NCBI RefSeq assembly: GCF_041434935.1
Contig: NZ_CP107964.1
Span: 2,170,001 to 2,234,000 of the forward strand
Length of the DNA: 64,000 bases
Direction of reading: 5' to 3'
From: Kitasatospora sp. NBC_00374
GTDB taxonomy: Bacteria; Actinomycetota; Actinomycetes; Streptomycetales; Streptomycetaceae
The stretch's first letter is position 1. Each line of letters begins with the position of its first letter. The position numbers and the translations under genes were made by a program. Below the pieces are notes generated by a model that ran no database searches, had not been told where the DNA came from, and saw only the letters and a program-made list of their open reading frames with translations. Below, piece by piece: positions 40,582 to 48,570 of this stretch.

Positions 40582-40599
40582 TTGACCAAGCCTGGTCAA
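40582..40599. promoter_or_regulatory. 18-bp operator TTGACCAAGCCTGGTCAA
   Basis: Arms TTGACCA and TGGTCAA with a 4-bp centre lie 27 bp before the GTG of the acyl-CoA ligase and just upstream of its AGGAGG. The left half can double as a -35 box. It probably binds a TetR-type acyl-CoA-responsive repressor encoded elsewhere. Confidence 0.7.
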
Positions 40600-40626
40600 A
40601 TGCTTCCCCGGCCCAGGAGGTCAACG

Positions 40627-42222
40627 GTGACCGAACAGGCGTCCCACACCCACGGCGGTACAGAGGTCGCGCTGCTGGACGAGACCATCGCCGACCGGCT
40701 GGACCGCACCGTCGCCGCGTTTCCCGACCGGGAGGCGCTGGTCGACGCCCCGACCGGCCGGCGCTGGACTTACGCGGCGCTGGGCCGGGAGGTCGACCGG
40801 ATCGCCCGGGGCCTGCGCGCCCGGGGTGTGGCGAGAGGCGACCGGGTCGGCATCTGGGCGGCCAACTGCCCCGAATGGGTGCTCACCCAGTACGCCACCG
40901 CCCGGCTCGGGGCCGTACTGGTCAACATCAACCCGGCCTACCGCGCCCACGAGCTGGCCTACGCGCTGAACCGGTCCGGGGTCTCGCTGCTGGTCGCGCT
41001 GGCCGACGAACGCGGCGGCGACCGGCCGGGGACGGTCGCCGAGATCGGCGGCCGGTGTCCGGGGCTGCGCGAGACCCTGTGGATCGGCGAGGCCGCCTGG
41101 CGGGAACTGGACGGCGCGGACACCGAGTTCCCGACCCTGCACTGCGACGATCCGATCAACATCCAGTACACCTCGGGCACCACCGGCTTCCCCAAGGGCG
41201 CCACCCTCTCGCACCGCAACATCCTCAACAACGGCCACTGCGTCGGCGCACTGCTCGGCTACACCGAACAGGACCGGATCTGTGTGCCGGTGCCCTTCTA
41301 CCACTGCTTCGGCATGGTGCTGGCCAACCTCGCGGCGCTCAGCCACGGCGCCTGCGTGCTGGTACCGGCCCGCTCGTTCGACCCCGCCGCGACCCTGCGC
41401 ACCGTCGCCGCCGAGCGGGCCACCTCGCTGTACGGCGTGCCGACCATGTTCATCGCCGAGCTCGGGCTGCCGGACTTCGCCGACCACGACCTGTCCTCGC
41501 TGCGCACCGGGCTGATGGGCGGCTCGCCCTGCCCGGTGGAGGTGATGAAGCGGGTCCGGGCCGACATGGGCATGACCGAGGTCGCCATCGCGTACGGGAT
41601 GACCGAGACCTCCCCGGTGTCCACCCTGACCAGGCGCGACGACGACCTGGCGCACCGCACCGGGACGGTCGGCCGGGTGCTGCCGCACCTCGAGGTCAAG
41701 GTCACCGACCCCGCCGACGGCCGGACCCTGCCGCGCGGCGCGGCCGGCGAGCTGTGCACCCGCGGGTACTCGGTGATGGTCGGCTACTGGGAGGAGCCCG
41801 AACGGACGGCCGAGGCCGTCGACCCGGACGGCTGGATGCACTCCGGCGACCTCGCGGTGATGCACCCGGACGGCTACCTGAGCGTGGTCGGACGGATCAA
41901 GGACATGATCATCCGGGGTGGCGAGAACATCTACCCCCGCGAGATCGAGGAGTTCCTGCACACCCACCCCGCCGTCGCCGACGCCCAGGTGGTCGGCGTG
42001 CCGGACGAGCGCTACGGCGAGGAGGTCTTCGCCTTCGTCGTGCTGCGCGACCCCACGGTCGGCCCCGGGCCCGAGGAACTGGCCGAGTACTGCCGGGACG
42101 GGCTCGCCCGGTTCAAGGCGCCCCGGCACGTACGGGTGGTGGACTCCTTCCCGATGACGGTCAGCGGCAAGGTCAGAAAGGGCGAACTGCGCACGCTGGC
42201 GGCCAGGGAACTCGGTCGGTGA
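40627..42222 (+). CDS. acyl-CoA synthetase (AMP-binding family)
   Basis: 531 residues from GTG 40627 with AGGAGG six bases upstream; the frame is open to 40582 but that would be inside the operator. AMP motifs: IQYTSGTTGFPKGATLSHRN, YGMTETSP, SGDLAVMHPDGYLSVVGR, IKDMIIRGGENIYPREIEE and the catalytic lysine in TVSGKVRKGELR. It activates a fatty or other carboxylic acid as CoA thioester. It is intact, unlike the relative at 17717. Confidence 0.92.
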   Translation: MTEQASHTHGGTEVALLDETIADRLDRTVAAFPDREALVDAPTGRRWTYAALGREVDRIARGLRARGVARGDRVGIWAANCPEWVLTQYATARLGAVLVNINPAYRAHELAYALNRSGVSLLVALADERGGDRPGTVAEIGGRCPGLRETLWIGEAAWRELDGADTEFPTLHCDDPINIQYTSGTTGFPKGATLSHRNILNNGHCVGALLGYTEQDRICVPVPFYHCFGMVLANLAALSHGACVLVPARSFDPAATLRTVAAERATSLYGVPTMFIAELGLPDFADHDLSSLRTGLMGGSPCPVEVMKRVRADMGMTEVAIAYGMTETSPVSTLTRRDDDLAHRTGTVGRVLPHLEVKVTDPADGRTLPRGAAGELCTRGYSVMVGYWEEPERTAEAVDPDGWMHSGDLAVMHPDGYLSVVGRIKDMIIRGGENIYPREIEEFLHTHPAVADAQVVGVPDERYGEEVFAFVVLRDPTVGPGPEELAEYCRDGLARFKAPRHVRVVDSFPMTVSGKVRKGELRTLAARELGR

Positions 42223-42277
42223 CGGCGGTGAGGCCGCGGCCCCCGCACCGTGTTCGCCCACCGCCCTGACGATCATC

Positions 42278-42283
42278 TAACCT
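42278..42283 (+). promoter_or_regulatory. -10 box TAACCT of the leader-peptide transcript
   Basis: TAACCT ends 6 nt before the GTG at 42290, so the leader peptide is translated from the extreme 5' end of the message. Confidence 0.6.
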
Positions 42284-42289
42284 GGTGAC

Positions 42290-42364
42290 GTGCTCATACT
42301 CGTCAGCCGTCGCCACGTGGACCTGCTCCGCGTCACGAGCATGTCCTGTCGACGCTCCGGCTGA
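42290..42364 (+). CDS. HVDL-type cysteine leader peptide
   Basis: A 24-residue open frame from GTG 42290 to TGA 42362-42364 contains SRRHVDLLRVTSMSC near its end. This is the motif (HVDLxRxxSxxC) of the small putative leader peptides that precede sulfur- and cysteine-related genes in streptomycetes. It is in front of the IPNS-like oxygenase with 136 bp of GC-rich, hairpin-capable sequence in between. The likely role is cis regulation by ribosome stalling when cysteine is short. Confidence 0.8.
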   Translation: MLILVSRRHVDLLRVTSMSCRRSG

Positions 42365-42500
42365 TCTCTCTCCCTTCCTGCCCTCGGGGGCACACACCCT
42401 CCCCCGGCCCCGCCGCACCCGCCCGATCGGACGGGTCGGCGGCAGCGTTCCCGGACACCCGCCGGGCACCGCCGGGGCACCGACACAGCGGATGTCACCC

Positions 42501-43526
42501 ATGACACAGCAGTCCCAGACCACCGGTCTCCCCGTGATCGACCTGTCCCTCGCGGACGGCACCGAGGAGGACCGTGCCCGCCTGCACGACGCACTCCGCT
42601 CGGCCGCCACGGAGGTCGGCTTCTTCCAGCTGACCGGCCACGGCATAACAGCCGACGAGACCAAGGCCCTGAACACCGCCATGCGGGCCTTCTTCGACCT
42701 CCCCGAGGCCGACCGGCTGTCCGTGAGCAACCTCAACTCCCCGCACTTCCGCGGCTACACCCGCACCGGCGACGAGCGCACCGGCGGCAGCCGGGACTGG
42801 CGCGACCAGCTGGACATCGGCGCCGAACGCCCGCCGCACCTGCCCGGCCCGGGCGAGCCCCCGTACTGGTGGCTGGAGGGGCCCAACCAGTGGCCCTCGG
42901 CCCTGCCCGAACTGCGCACCGCCGCCCTGACCTGGATCGACCGGCTGGAGGCCGTGGCCCACCGGCTGCTGCACGAACTGCTCGCCTCGATCGGCGCCCG
43001 GCCCGACTTCTACGACGACGCCTTCGGCGACCACCCGCACCTGCGGCTCAAGCTGGTCCGCTACCCCGGCACCGCCCCGGACGGCGCCGGCCAGGGCGTC
43101 GGTACCCACAAGGACTACGGCTTCATCACCCTGCTCCTGCAGGACACCGTGGGCGGCCTGCAGGTCGAGCGGCCGGACGGATCCTTCCTGGAGGTGCCGC
43201 CGATGGAGGGCGCCTTCGTGGTGAACCTGGGCGAACTGCTGGAGGTCGCCACCGACGGGTACCTGAAGGCCACCAGCCACCGGGTGGTCAGCCCGGCCGG
43301 GGCCCGCGAGCGGTTCTCCGTGCCGTTCTTCTACAACCCGCGCCTGGACGCCCACATCGAGCCGCTGGACTTCCCGCACGCCCACCACGCGCCGGGCGCC
43401 ACCCAGGACCCGTCCAACCCGCTGTTCGCCGAGTTCGGCCGCAACGAGCTCAAGGGATACCTGCGCGCCCACCCCGAGGTGACCAAGCGGCACCACGCCG
43501 ACCTGATCCCGCTCGCCGGCGCCTGA
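42501..43526 (+). CDS. isopenicillin N synthase-like 2OG/Fe(II)-type dioxygenase
   Basis: 341 residues from ATG 42501 (ATG 42492 is an in-frame alternative). N-terminal DIOX_N motif: LPVIDLSLADG, VGFFQLTGHG. The iron facial triad is HxD in GTHKDYGFITLLLQ plus the distal His in ATSHRVVSP; the RxS that binds the co-substrate carboxylate is in RERFSVPFF. It may oxidise a thiol, amino-acid or other small substrate. No ACV synthetase is nearby, so it is not a beta-lactam cluster. The Cys leader upstream suggests a sulfur link. Confidence 0.88.
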   Translation: MTQQSQTTGLPVIDLSLADGTEEDRARLHDALRSAATEVGFFQLTGHGITADETKALNTAMRAFFDLPEADRLSVSNLNSPHFRGYTRTGDERTGGSRDWRDQLDIGAERPPHLPGPGEPPYWWLEGPNQWPSALPELRTAALTWIDRLEAVAHRLLHELLASIGARPDFYDDAFGDHPHLRLKLVRYPGTAPDGAGQGVGTHKDYGFITLLLQDTVGGLQVERPDGSFLEVPPMEGAFVVNLGELLEVATDGYLKATSHRVVSPAGARERFSVPFFYNPRLDAHIEPLDFPHAHHAPGATQDPSNPLFAEFGRNELKGYLRAHPEVTKRHHADLIPLAGA

Positions 43527-43562
43527 GCCGGCTCCGGTCCGGCTCGGTTCCGGCCCGGCACC

Positions 43563-43603
43563 CGCGCCCCGGCGCCGCGCCACCGCACGCGGACCGGGGC
43601 GCG
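43563..43603. terminator. hairpin between convergent oxygenase and 43683 gene
   Basis: CGCGCCCCGG (43563-43572) pairs with CCGGGGCGCG (43594-43603). The long loop is GC-rich and may fold further. It is placed to end transcription from both sides. Confidence 0.55.
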
Positions 43604-43606
43604 GCG

Positions 43607-43654
43607 CCGTGTCCGGGATCCGCGTCCGGATCCGTGTCCGGGATCCGCGTCCGG
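43607..43654. repeat. 23-bp direct repeat
   Basis: Two identical 23-bp copies beginning CCGTGTCCGGGATCCGCG lie at 43607-43629 and 43632-43654, two bases apart, just after the hairpin. Confidence 0.9.
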
Positions 43655-43682
43655 CCGACGAGCCGGGGGCCGGACCCGGAGG

Positions 43683-44057
43683 TCAGGCCGGGAGCGGGGT
43701 GCGCGGCCGGGCTCGGGAGGGGAGTTCCAGGACCTCGCAGCCGTGCCCGGCGATCTGCCGACGCAGGCTCCCGGCCCGGTCGTCGTCGAGCGACAGGACG
43801 AACCCGCCCGGCAGCAGCAGCGCCCGGTAGACCCCGGCGGCCACCAGCTCCAGCAGGTGCTCCAGCCGCGGCAGCGGGCCGCCGGAGGGCAGGCCGTTGT
43901 CGAGGAAGACCTCCGGGTCGGGCAGGCCGAGCCGGTCCGCGTACTGCTGCAGGGCGATCCGGTGGGGCTCCATCCGCCACGGATCGTGGGGGTAGCACCT
44001 CAGGTAGGCCGCGACCCGGTGGGGGGCCGGGTCGGCGGGGCGGCCGCGGAGTGTCAT
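43683..44057 (-). CDS. degenerate serine-recombinase-like (resolvase-fold) protein
   Basis: 124 residues from ATG 44057 with GGAG five bases upstream. The order RVAAYLRCYP, ALQQYADRLGLPDPEVFLDN, GLPSGGPLPRLEHLLELVAA, GVYRALLLPGGFVLS follows the resolvase catalytic domain (Y-x-R-V-S, RAYAxxxG, FxDxGxSG, RPxLxxLL). The catalytic serine position after YLR is Cys-Tyr, and no DNA-binding tail follows. So it keeps the fold but should not recombine DNA. It may be a regulatory relic. Confidence 0.6.
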   Translation of the reverse strand: MTLRGRPADPAPHRVAAYLRCYPHDPWRMEPHRIALQQYADRLGLPDPEVFLDNGLPSGGPLPRLEHLLELVAAGVYRALLLPGGFVLSLDDDRAGSLRRQIAGHGCEVLELPSRARPRTPLPA

Positions 44058-44198
44058 GGGGGCTCCGTCCAGGTGAGGGGGTGGCGGCCCCCTGCGGGGA
44101 ACATCGAGTGGTGTTCCCGGGACCAGCAAACGGCCCGGCCGGCTGCCGGATCAATGCGTACCCTCACCCATTCGGACGGCGGAACCGTGGGTATCGGC

Positions 44199-47087
44199 TC
44201 AGCCGGTGTCGCCCCCCGGCCCGGAGCCGAGCGCCGAGGCCAGCGCCTTCCGGCTCACCCCGAGCTTTCGCAGGATGCTCGCCACATGGTGCTCGACCGT
44301 ACGGGCGGACAGGAACAGCGCCTGGGCGACGTCCTGGTTGGTGGCGCCCTGGGCGACCAGCTCCGCCACCTGCCGCTCCCGGGGCGACAGCCCCTCCCCG
44401 TAGCCGCGGCGGCCCGGTGACGCCGTCCGGGTCAGGCCCAGCTCGCGCAGGGTGTGCTGGCAGCGGGCGGCGTCGGAGGTCGCACCGAGCGCGGTGAAGG
44501 CGTCCGCGGTCCGGGCCAGCCGGGCCGCCGCGCTCTCGGGATCGGCGTCGGCCAGCGCGCGGGCCAGGTGCTCGGCGGCGAGCGCCGCGTCGTACGGCCG
44601 GCCGATCTCCGCCCACCCGGCCCGCGCCCGCTCGAACTGCCGGGCGGCCTCCTCCGGCCGTGCCTCCCGCAGCAGGAGGCCCCGGGCGAGGTGCAGTCCG
44701 ACGGTGGCGGCGGGGGCGTCCCGGCCCGTCAGGCCCTGCGCGGCGTCCTCGGCCAGCCGGCCGGCGGCCGCGCGGTCGCCGCAGGCCAGCAGCGCCTCGA
44801 CGGCCGGCGGGAGAAGTTCCGCCCCGCGCGCCCACGCACCGGCCCGGCGCAGCGCGGCCACCGCCGGGGTGACGGCCGCCACGGCCTCCTCGGTGGCGCC
44901 CTCGGCGAGCCGGAGCGCGGCGAGCCCGGCGGCGGCGCGCAGCACCATGGTCACCTGGGACTCCCGGTCGGCGTACGCGGCGGCCGCCGCGAAGCAGGCG
45001 CGGGCCCGGGCGCGGCGACCGCGGGCGGCCCCCGTCCGGCCGGCCAGCAGGGCCTGCTCGGCGCCAGCCATCGCCAGGTCGGGGAACTCGGTGCCGAGCG
45101 CGGCGAAACGCTCGTCCAGCCGCTCCCAGCGGCCGGCCAGGCCCTCCAGGCGCAGCAACGCGATCCGGCTGTAGCACTCCAGGTAGGGGATGCCGGCCGC
45201 GCGGGCGAGGCGGCGGCTCTCCCGCAGGAGGTCCGCCGCCCGGCCGTCGTGGCCGAGTTCGACGGCGATGTCGCCTACGTTGTAGAGCGCCCGGGCGCTC
45301 TGGCGGACCACCTCCGGGTTGCCGGCGGTGCGCGGCAGCTCGCCCAGCCGCGGCCACACCGCGGGGTCGCCGGCCCGGGCCAGGAAGGTGAGGCGGGTGG
45401 CGCGGACGGCGGCGGCGGTGGCCTCGTCGGGCGCGGCCGCCAGGGTGCGGTCGGCGCGGTCGAGCCAGCTCCAGGCGTGGTCGCCGGCGCCGTCCCGTTC
45501 GTTCATGGCGAGGGCCACCATCGCGCGGGCGGCCCGGTCCGGGCGGTCGGCGAGCTCCTCGACGGCCTGTTCGATCTCCCGGTAGCCGGCGCGGTCGCCG
45601 CCCTGGGTGGCCATCAGGATGCCGAGGGTCAGCCGGATCTCGCCGCGGTCGGCGGCGGACAGCCGCGGGTCCGCGATGATCCGGGTCAGGGCACCGGCGC
45701 TGGCGGTGGAGTCGACGCCGTTGGCGGCGATCCGCGACAGCGCGAGGGCGATCCGGCCGCGCTGCTCCTCGCCGAGCTCCGGTTCGGCCAGGATCCGGCG
45801 CAGCATGGCCTCGGCGGTGCCGGTGTCACCGAGGGCGACGGCCTGGTCGGCGGCGGCCTCCGCGACCCGCAGCCAGGCCCGGTGGTCACCCAGCGCGCGG
45901 GTGTGGTGGGCGATCTGCACCAGCGGCGGCGGGGACTGGGCGTCGAGGGCCGCGATGGCCCGGCGGTGCAGGAGGGTCCGGCGGGGGCCGGGGATGCGCC
46001 GGTGGGCGACCTGCTGGGCGAGGGCGTGCCGGAAGCCGTAGCGGGCCGGGGAACTCTCGTGCAGCGCGGCGGCCTGCAGGGCCTCGGTGAGGCCGAGCGC
46101 GGTCTGCTCGGGGTCGAGCCCGGCGACCCGGGCGAGGAGGTCCTCGCCCGCGGGCACGCCGAGGACCGCGGCGGCGTCGGCGACGGCCGCGGCGGCGGGC
46201 GGGAGCGCGGCGAGGCGCTCGGTGACGGCGTCGCGCAGGCCGCGGGGCACCTCGGCGTGCTCCAGGTCCGCGGTCAGGTCGGCGGCGTCGGCGAGGCCGC
46301 CCGGTCGGCCCTGCTCGCAGAGGGTGATCAGGTCCTCCTCGGCGACCAGCGGCAGGCCCTCACTGCGCTCGAACAGGACCCTGGTCAGCGCGGGGGTGGC
46401 CTGCGGGCCGAGGGCGGCGAGCGCCAGTTCGTGGACCTCCGGCTCGGCCAGCGGGGTGAGCGCGATCCTGGTGCCGCCGACGCCGGGCGGCCGGCGGTAG
46501 GCGGCGCCGAGGACGGGGGTGTCGCGGGGCAGGTCCTCGGCGCGGTAGGTGAGCAGCAGGGCGAGCTCGGGCGGCAGGTCGCGGGCCAGCAGGAGGAGCA
46601 GGTCGCGGGTGGCCTCGTCGACCCAGTGCATGTCCTCGACGACCAGGACGGCGGGGCCGATCGCGGTCAGGAACGAGCGGACGGCCTGGACCAGGCGGTA
46701 CCGTCCGGCGCCGGTGTCCCCGGGGGCGGGCGGCAGCCGGTCCGCGAGGTCCGGCAGCAGCGGGGCCAGCGCGCCCGCGCTCGGCGGGATCAGCGCGGGC
46801 GCGGGCAGCCGGGGCCCCGCCGCGCGCAGCGCGTCCACCACCGGGCCGAACGGGAACGGCTCGCGCAGCGGGTGGCAGAAGCCGGTCAGGACCTGCCGGC
46901 CCTCGGCGGCCAGGGCGGCGGTGGCCTCGGCGACCAGGCGGGACTTGCCGATGCCGGCCTCGCCCTCGACCAGGACGACCGACGGGGGCCGGCGCAGCGC
47001 GGCGAGCAGCAGGGCGAGCTCCCGGCGGCGTCCGACGAAGCCGAAGCCGCCGCCGGGCGCGCGGGTGTCCTGACCGGCCGGGGTCAT
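44199..47087 (-). CDS. large ATP-binding LuxR-family regulator (LAL type)
   Basis: 962 residues. AAA/NB-ATPase module at the N-terminus: FVGRRRELALLLAAL, Walker A GEAGIGKSRL, Walker B-like AVLVVEDMHWVDEATRD. A long TPR-like helical middle (about residues 400-880) follows. The C-terminal LuxR helix-turn-helix is LSPRERQVAELVAQGATNQD, VAQALFLSARTVEHHVASIL. LAL proteins are maltose- or pathway-specific activators in streptomycetes. No evident cluster lies beside it, so its target is unknown. Confidence 0.92.
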   Translation of the reverse strand: MTPAGQDTRAPGGGFGFVGRRRELALLLAALRRPPSVVLVEGEAGIGKSRLVAEATAALAAEGRQVLTGFCHPLREPFPFGPVVDALRAAGPRLPAPALIPPSAGALAPLLPDLADRLPPAPGDTGAGRYRLVQAVRSFLTAIGPAVLVVEDMHWVDEATRDLLLLLARDLPPELALLLTYRAEDLPRDTPVLGAAYRRPPGVGGTRIALTPLAEPEVHELALAALGPQATPALTRVLFERSEGLPLVAEEDLITLCEQGRPGGLADAADLTADLEHAEVPRGLRDAVTERLAALPPAAAAVADAAAVLGVPAGEDLLARVAGLDPEQTALGLTEALQAAALHESSPARYGFRHALAQQVAHRRIPGPRRTLLHRRAIAALDAQSPPPLVQIAHHTRALGDHRAWLRVAEAAADQAVALGDTGTAEAMLRRILAEPELGEEQRGRIALALSRIAANGVDSTASAGALTRIIADPRLSAADRGEIRLTLGILMATQGGDRAGYREIEQAVEELADRPDRAARAMVALAMNERDGAGDHAWSWLDRADRTLAAAPDEATAAAVRATRLTFLARAGDPAVWPRLGELPRTAGNPEVVRQSARALYNVGDIAVELGHDGRAADLLRESRRLARAAGIPYLECYSRIALLRLEGLAGRWERLDERFAALGTEFPDLAMAGAEQALLAGRTGAARGRRARARACFAAAAAYADRESQVTMVLRAAAGLAALRLAEGATEEAVAAVTPAVAALRRAGAWARGAELLPPAVEALLACGDRAAAGRLAEDAAQGLTGRDAPAATVGLHLARGLLLREARPEEAARQFERARAGWAEIGRPYDAALAAEHLARALADADPESAAARLARTADAFTALGATSDAARCQHTLRELGLTRTASPGRRGYGEGLSPRERQVAELVAQGATNQDVAQALFLSARTVEHHVASILRKLGVSRKALASALGSGPGGDTG

Positions 47088-47241
47088 GCCGGCCGGCCGG
47101 GTGCGCCGGTGCGCGGGGGGCGGTGCGCGGTGGTCATGCCTTCATGATGACCGGGGGTGGCGCGGGCCGGGGCGGCCGGGGTTCCCCAACCGGCGGGTCA
47201 CCGGCCGCCGGGTCGCCGACCGGCGGGTCACCGACCGGGGG

Positions 47242-47655
47242 TCACCAGTCACGCCACTCGTCGGTGATCCCGTGGCGGCCGAGGCCGTGACGGGCGGTCA
47301 GGGCGTCGAGGTCGACGCCCGCCTCGGTGAGCGCGGTGTCGATGTAGTCGCAGAGCCGTTCGCGTTCGTCGGTCTCGTAGCCGGCGCCGCCGTGCTCCTC
47401 GTTGACCGCGTTGAGGGCGAGCACGACCCGCCGGACGGCGCCGAGGAGCCGCGCGTCGGACGGCGCTTCGGACGCCACGTCGAGCGCGCCGAGCTCGGTC
47501 TCGAAGGCGGCCAGCACCTCGTCGGTGCGGCGCAGCAGGGAGTCGGGGAAGAGCCGGGACATGAACGCCTCGTCGGGGCCGAGCTGCCCCGCGGCGAGCG
47601 CACGGGCCTCCTCGGCGACACCCGTGCGCCAGTGATCGGTGGGTCGGACAGCCAT
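47242..47655 (-). CDS. conserved streptomycete hypothetical protein
   Basis: 137 residues. N-terminus MAVRPTDHWRTGVAEEARAL, middle RRVVLALNAVNEEHGGAGYE and end HGLGRHGITDEWRDW match a conserved small acidic protein I recall from many streptomycetes, function unknown. TAACCT lies exactly 6 nt before the ATG (47662-47667 as AGGTTA on the plus strand), so its mRNA is probably leaderless. Confidence 0.78.
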   Translation of the reverse strand: MAVRPTDHWRTGVAEEARALAAGQLGPDEAFMSRLFPDSLLRRTDEVLAAFETELGALDVASEAPSDARLLGAVRRVVLALNAVNEEHGGAGYETDERERLCDYIDTALTEAGVDLDALTARHGLGRHGITDEWRDW

Positions 47656-47731
47656 GGCGGGAGGTTAGCGGCGGGCACCGACAGCGCGGTGGCCGGCGGC
47701 GGTCGGCCTGCTGGACCGGTGCGGACGGGCG

Positions 47732-47759
47732 GTGTCACACTGCTGCTGTCACAGTGCTG
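47732..47759 (+). promoter_or_regulatory. 14-bp direct repeat operator upstream of merR
   Basis: TGTCACACTGCTGC and TGTCACAGTGCTGC lie head to tail 26 bp before the merR ATG. They contain GCTGTCACAGT (47744-47754), also present at the beta-oxidation operon promoter (54333-54343). Probably the binding region of the MerR protein. Confidence 0.6.
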
Positions 47760-47784
47760 CTGCATCACGTTCCGAGGACGGACC

Positions 47785-48513
47785 ATGACGGCTACTCCCC
47801 CGGCTCCGCCGCGCCTGACCGTCGACGAGCTCGCGGCCCGGGCCGGGGTGACCGTCCGCACGCTGCGGTTCTACGGCGCGAAGGGGCTGCTGCCCCCGCC
47901 CGAGCTCGGGCCGCGGCGGGTCGGGCACTACGGGCCGGAGCACCTGGGGCGGCTGGAGCTGATCGAGGAGCTGCAGCGGCAGGGGCTGACGCTGGCGGCG
48001 ATCGAACGCTATCTGGCCCAGCTGCCCGAGGACATCAGCTCGCTCGACCTGGCCATCCACCGGGCGCTGGTGGCCTCCTGGACACCGGAGGCGGCGGAGG
48101 AGGCCACCAGGGCGCAGATCGAGCGGCGGGCCGGGCGGACGCTGACCGACACCGACGTGGACCGGCTGACCGCGATGGGGGCGCTGCACCGCACCGACGA
48201 CCCGGAGGTGTTCAAGGTCGACCCGGGTCTGCTGCCGCTCGGGGTGCGGGTGCTGGACGTGCCGATCCCGCTGGAGACGCTGGTGGCGGCCCGGGCGGTG
48301 GTACGGCTGCACAGCCAGGCGACCGCGCACGACCTGCACCGGCTGTTCCGGGAGACGGTCTGGAAGCCGTACCGGGAGAGCGACCCGCCGGCGGAGGAGC
48401 TGGAGCGGATGAAGCTGCTGACGGACCAGATCCAGCCGATGGTGGTGCAGGCGCTGGTGACGGCCTTCCAGCGGTCGCTGGCGGACGAGTTGGCGGCGGG
48501 GGGCGCGGGCTGA
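47785..48513 (+). CDS. MerR-family regulator, probable controller of the beta-oxidation operon
   Basis: 242 residues from ATG 47785. MerR helix-turn-helix: LTVDELAARAGVTVRTLRFY, KGLLPPPELGPRRVGHY. After a coiled-coil spacer (LELIEELQRQGLTLAAIERY) there is a C-terminal ligand-type domain of about 150 residues. It converges on the fad operon; a motif shared between its own promoter and that operon's promoter supports regulation of both. Confidence 0.88.
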   Translation: MTATPPAPPRLTVDELAARAGVTVRTLRFYGAKGLLPPPELGPRRVGHYGPEHLGRLELIEELQRQGLTLAAIERYLAQLPEDISSLDLAIHRALVASWTPEAAEEATRAQIERRAGRTLTDTDVDRLTAMGALHRTDDPEVFKVDPGLLPLGVRVLDVPIPLETLVAARAVVRLHSQATAHDLHRLFRETVWKPYRESDPPAEELERMKLLTDQIQPMVVQALVTAFQRSLADELAAGGAG

Positions 48514-48521
48514 GGCTCCGC

Positions 48522-48550
48522 CCGGGGGCGCGGGTGTGCCGCGCCCCCGG
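48522..48550. terminator. bidirectional hairpin between merR and the fadB-like gene
   Basis: A perfect 12-bp stem, CCGGGGGCGCGG against CCGCGCCCCCGG, with a GTGTG loop, centred in the 57-bp gap between converging stop codons. Confidence 0.9.
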
Positions 48551-48570
48551 AGTACCGGCCCGGCGGCCGG

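Noticed and set aside
42501..43526. Start of a beta-lactam biosynthetic cluster
   Set aside because: The oxygenase is IPNS-like, but no ACV synthetase, acyltransferase or transporter is near; the neighbours are regulators and a recombinase-like relic.
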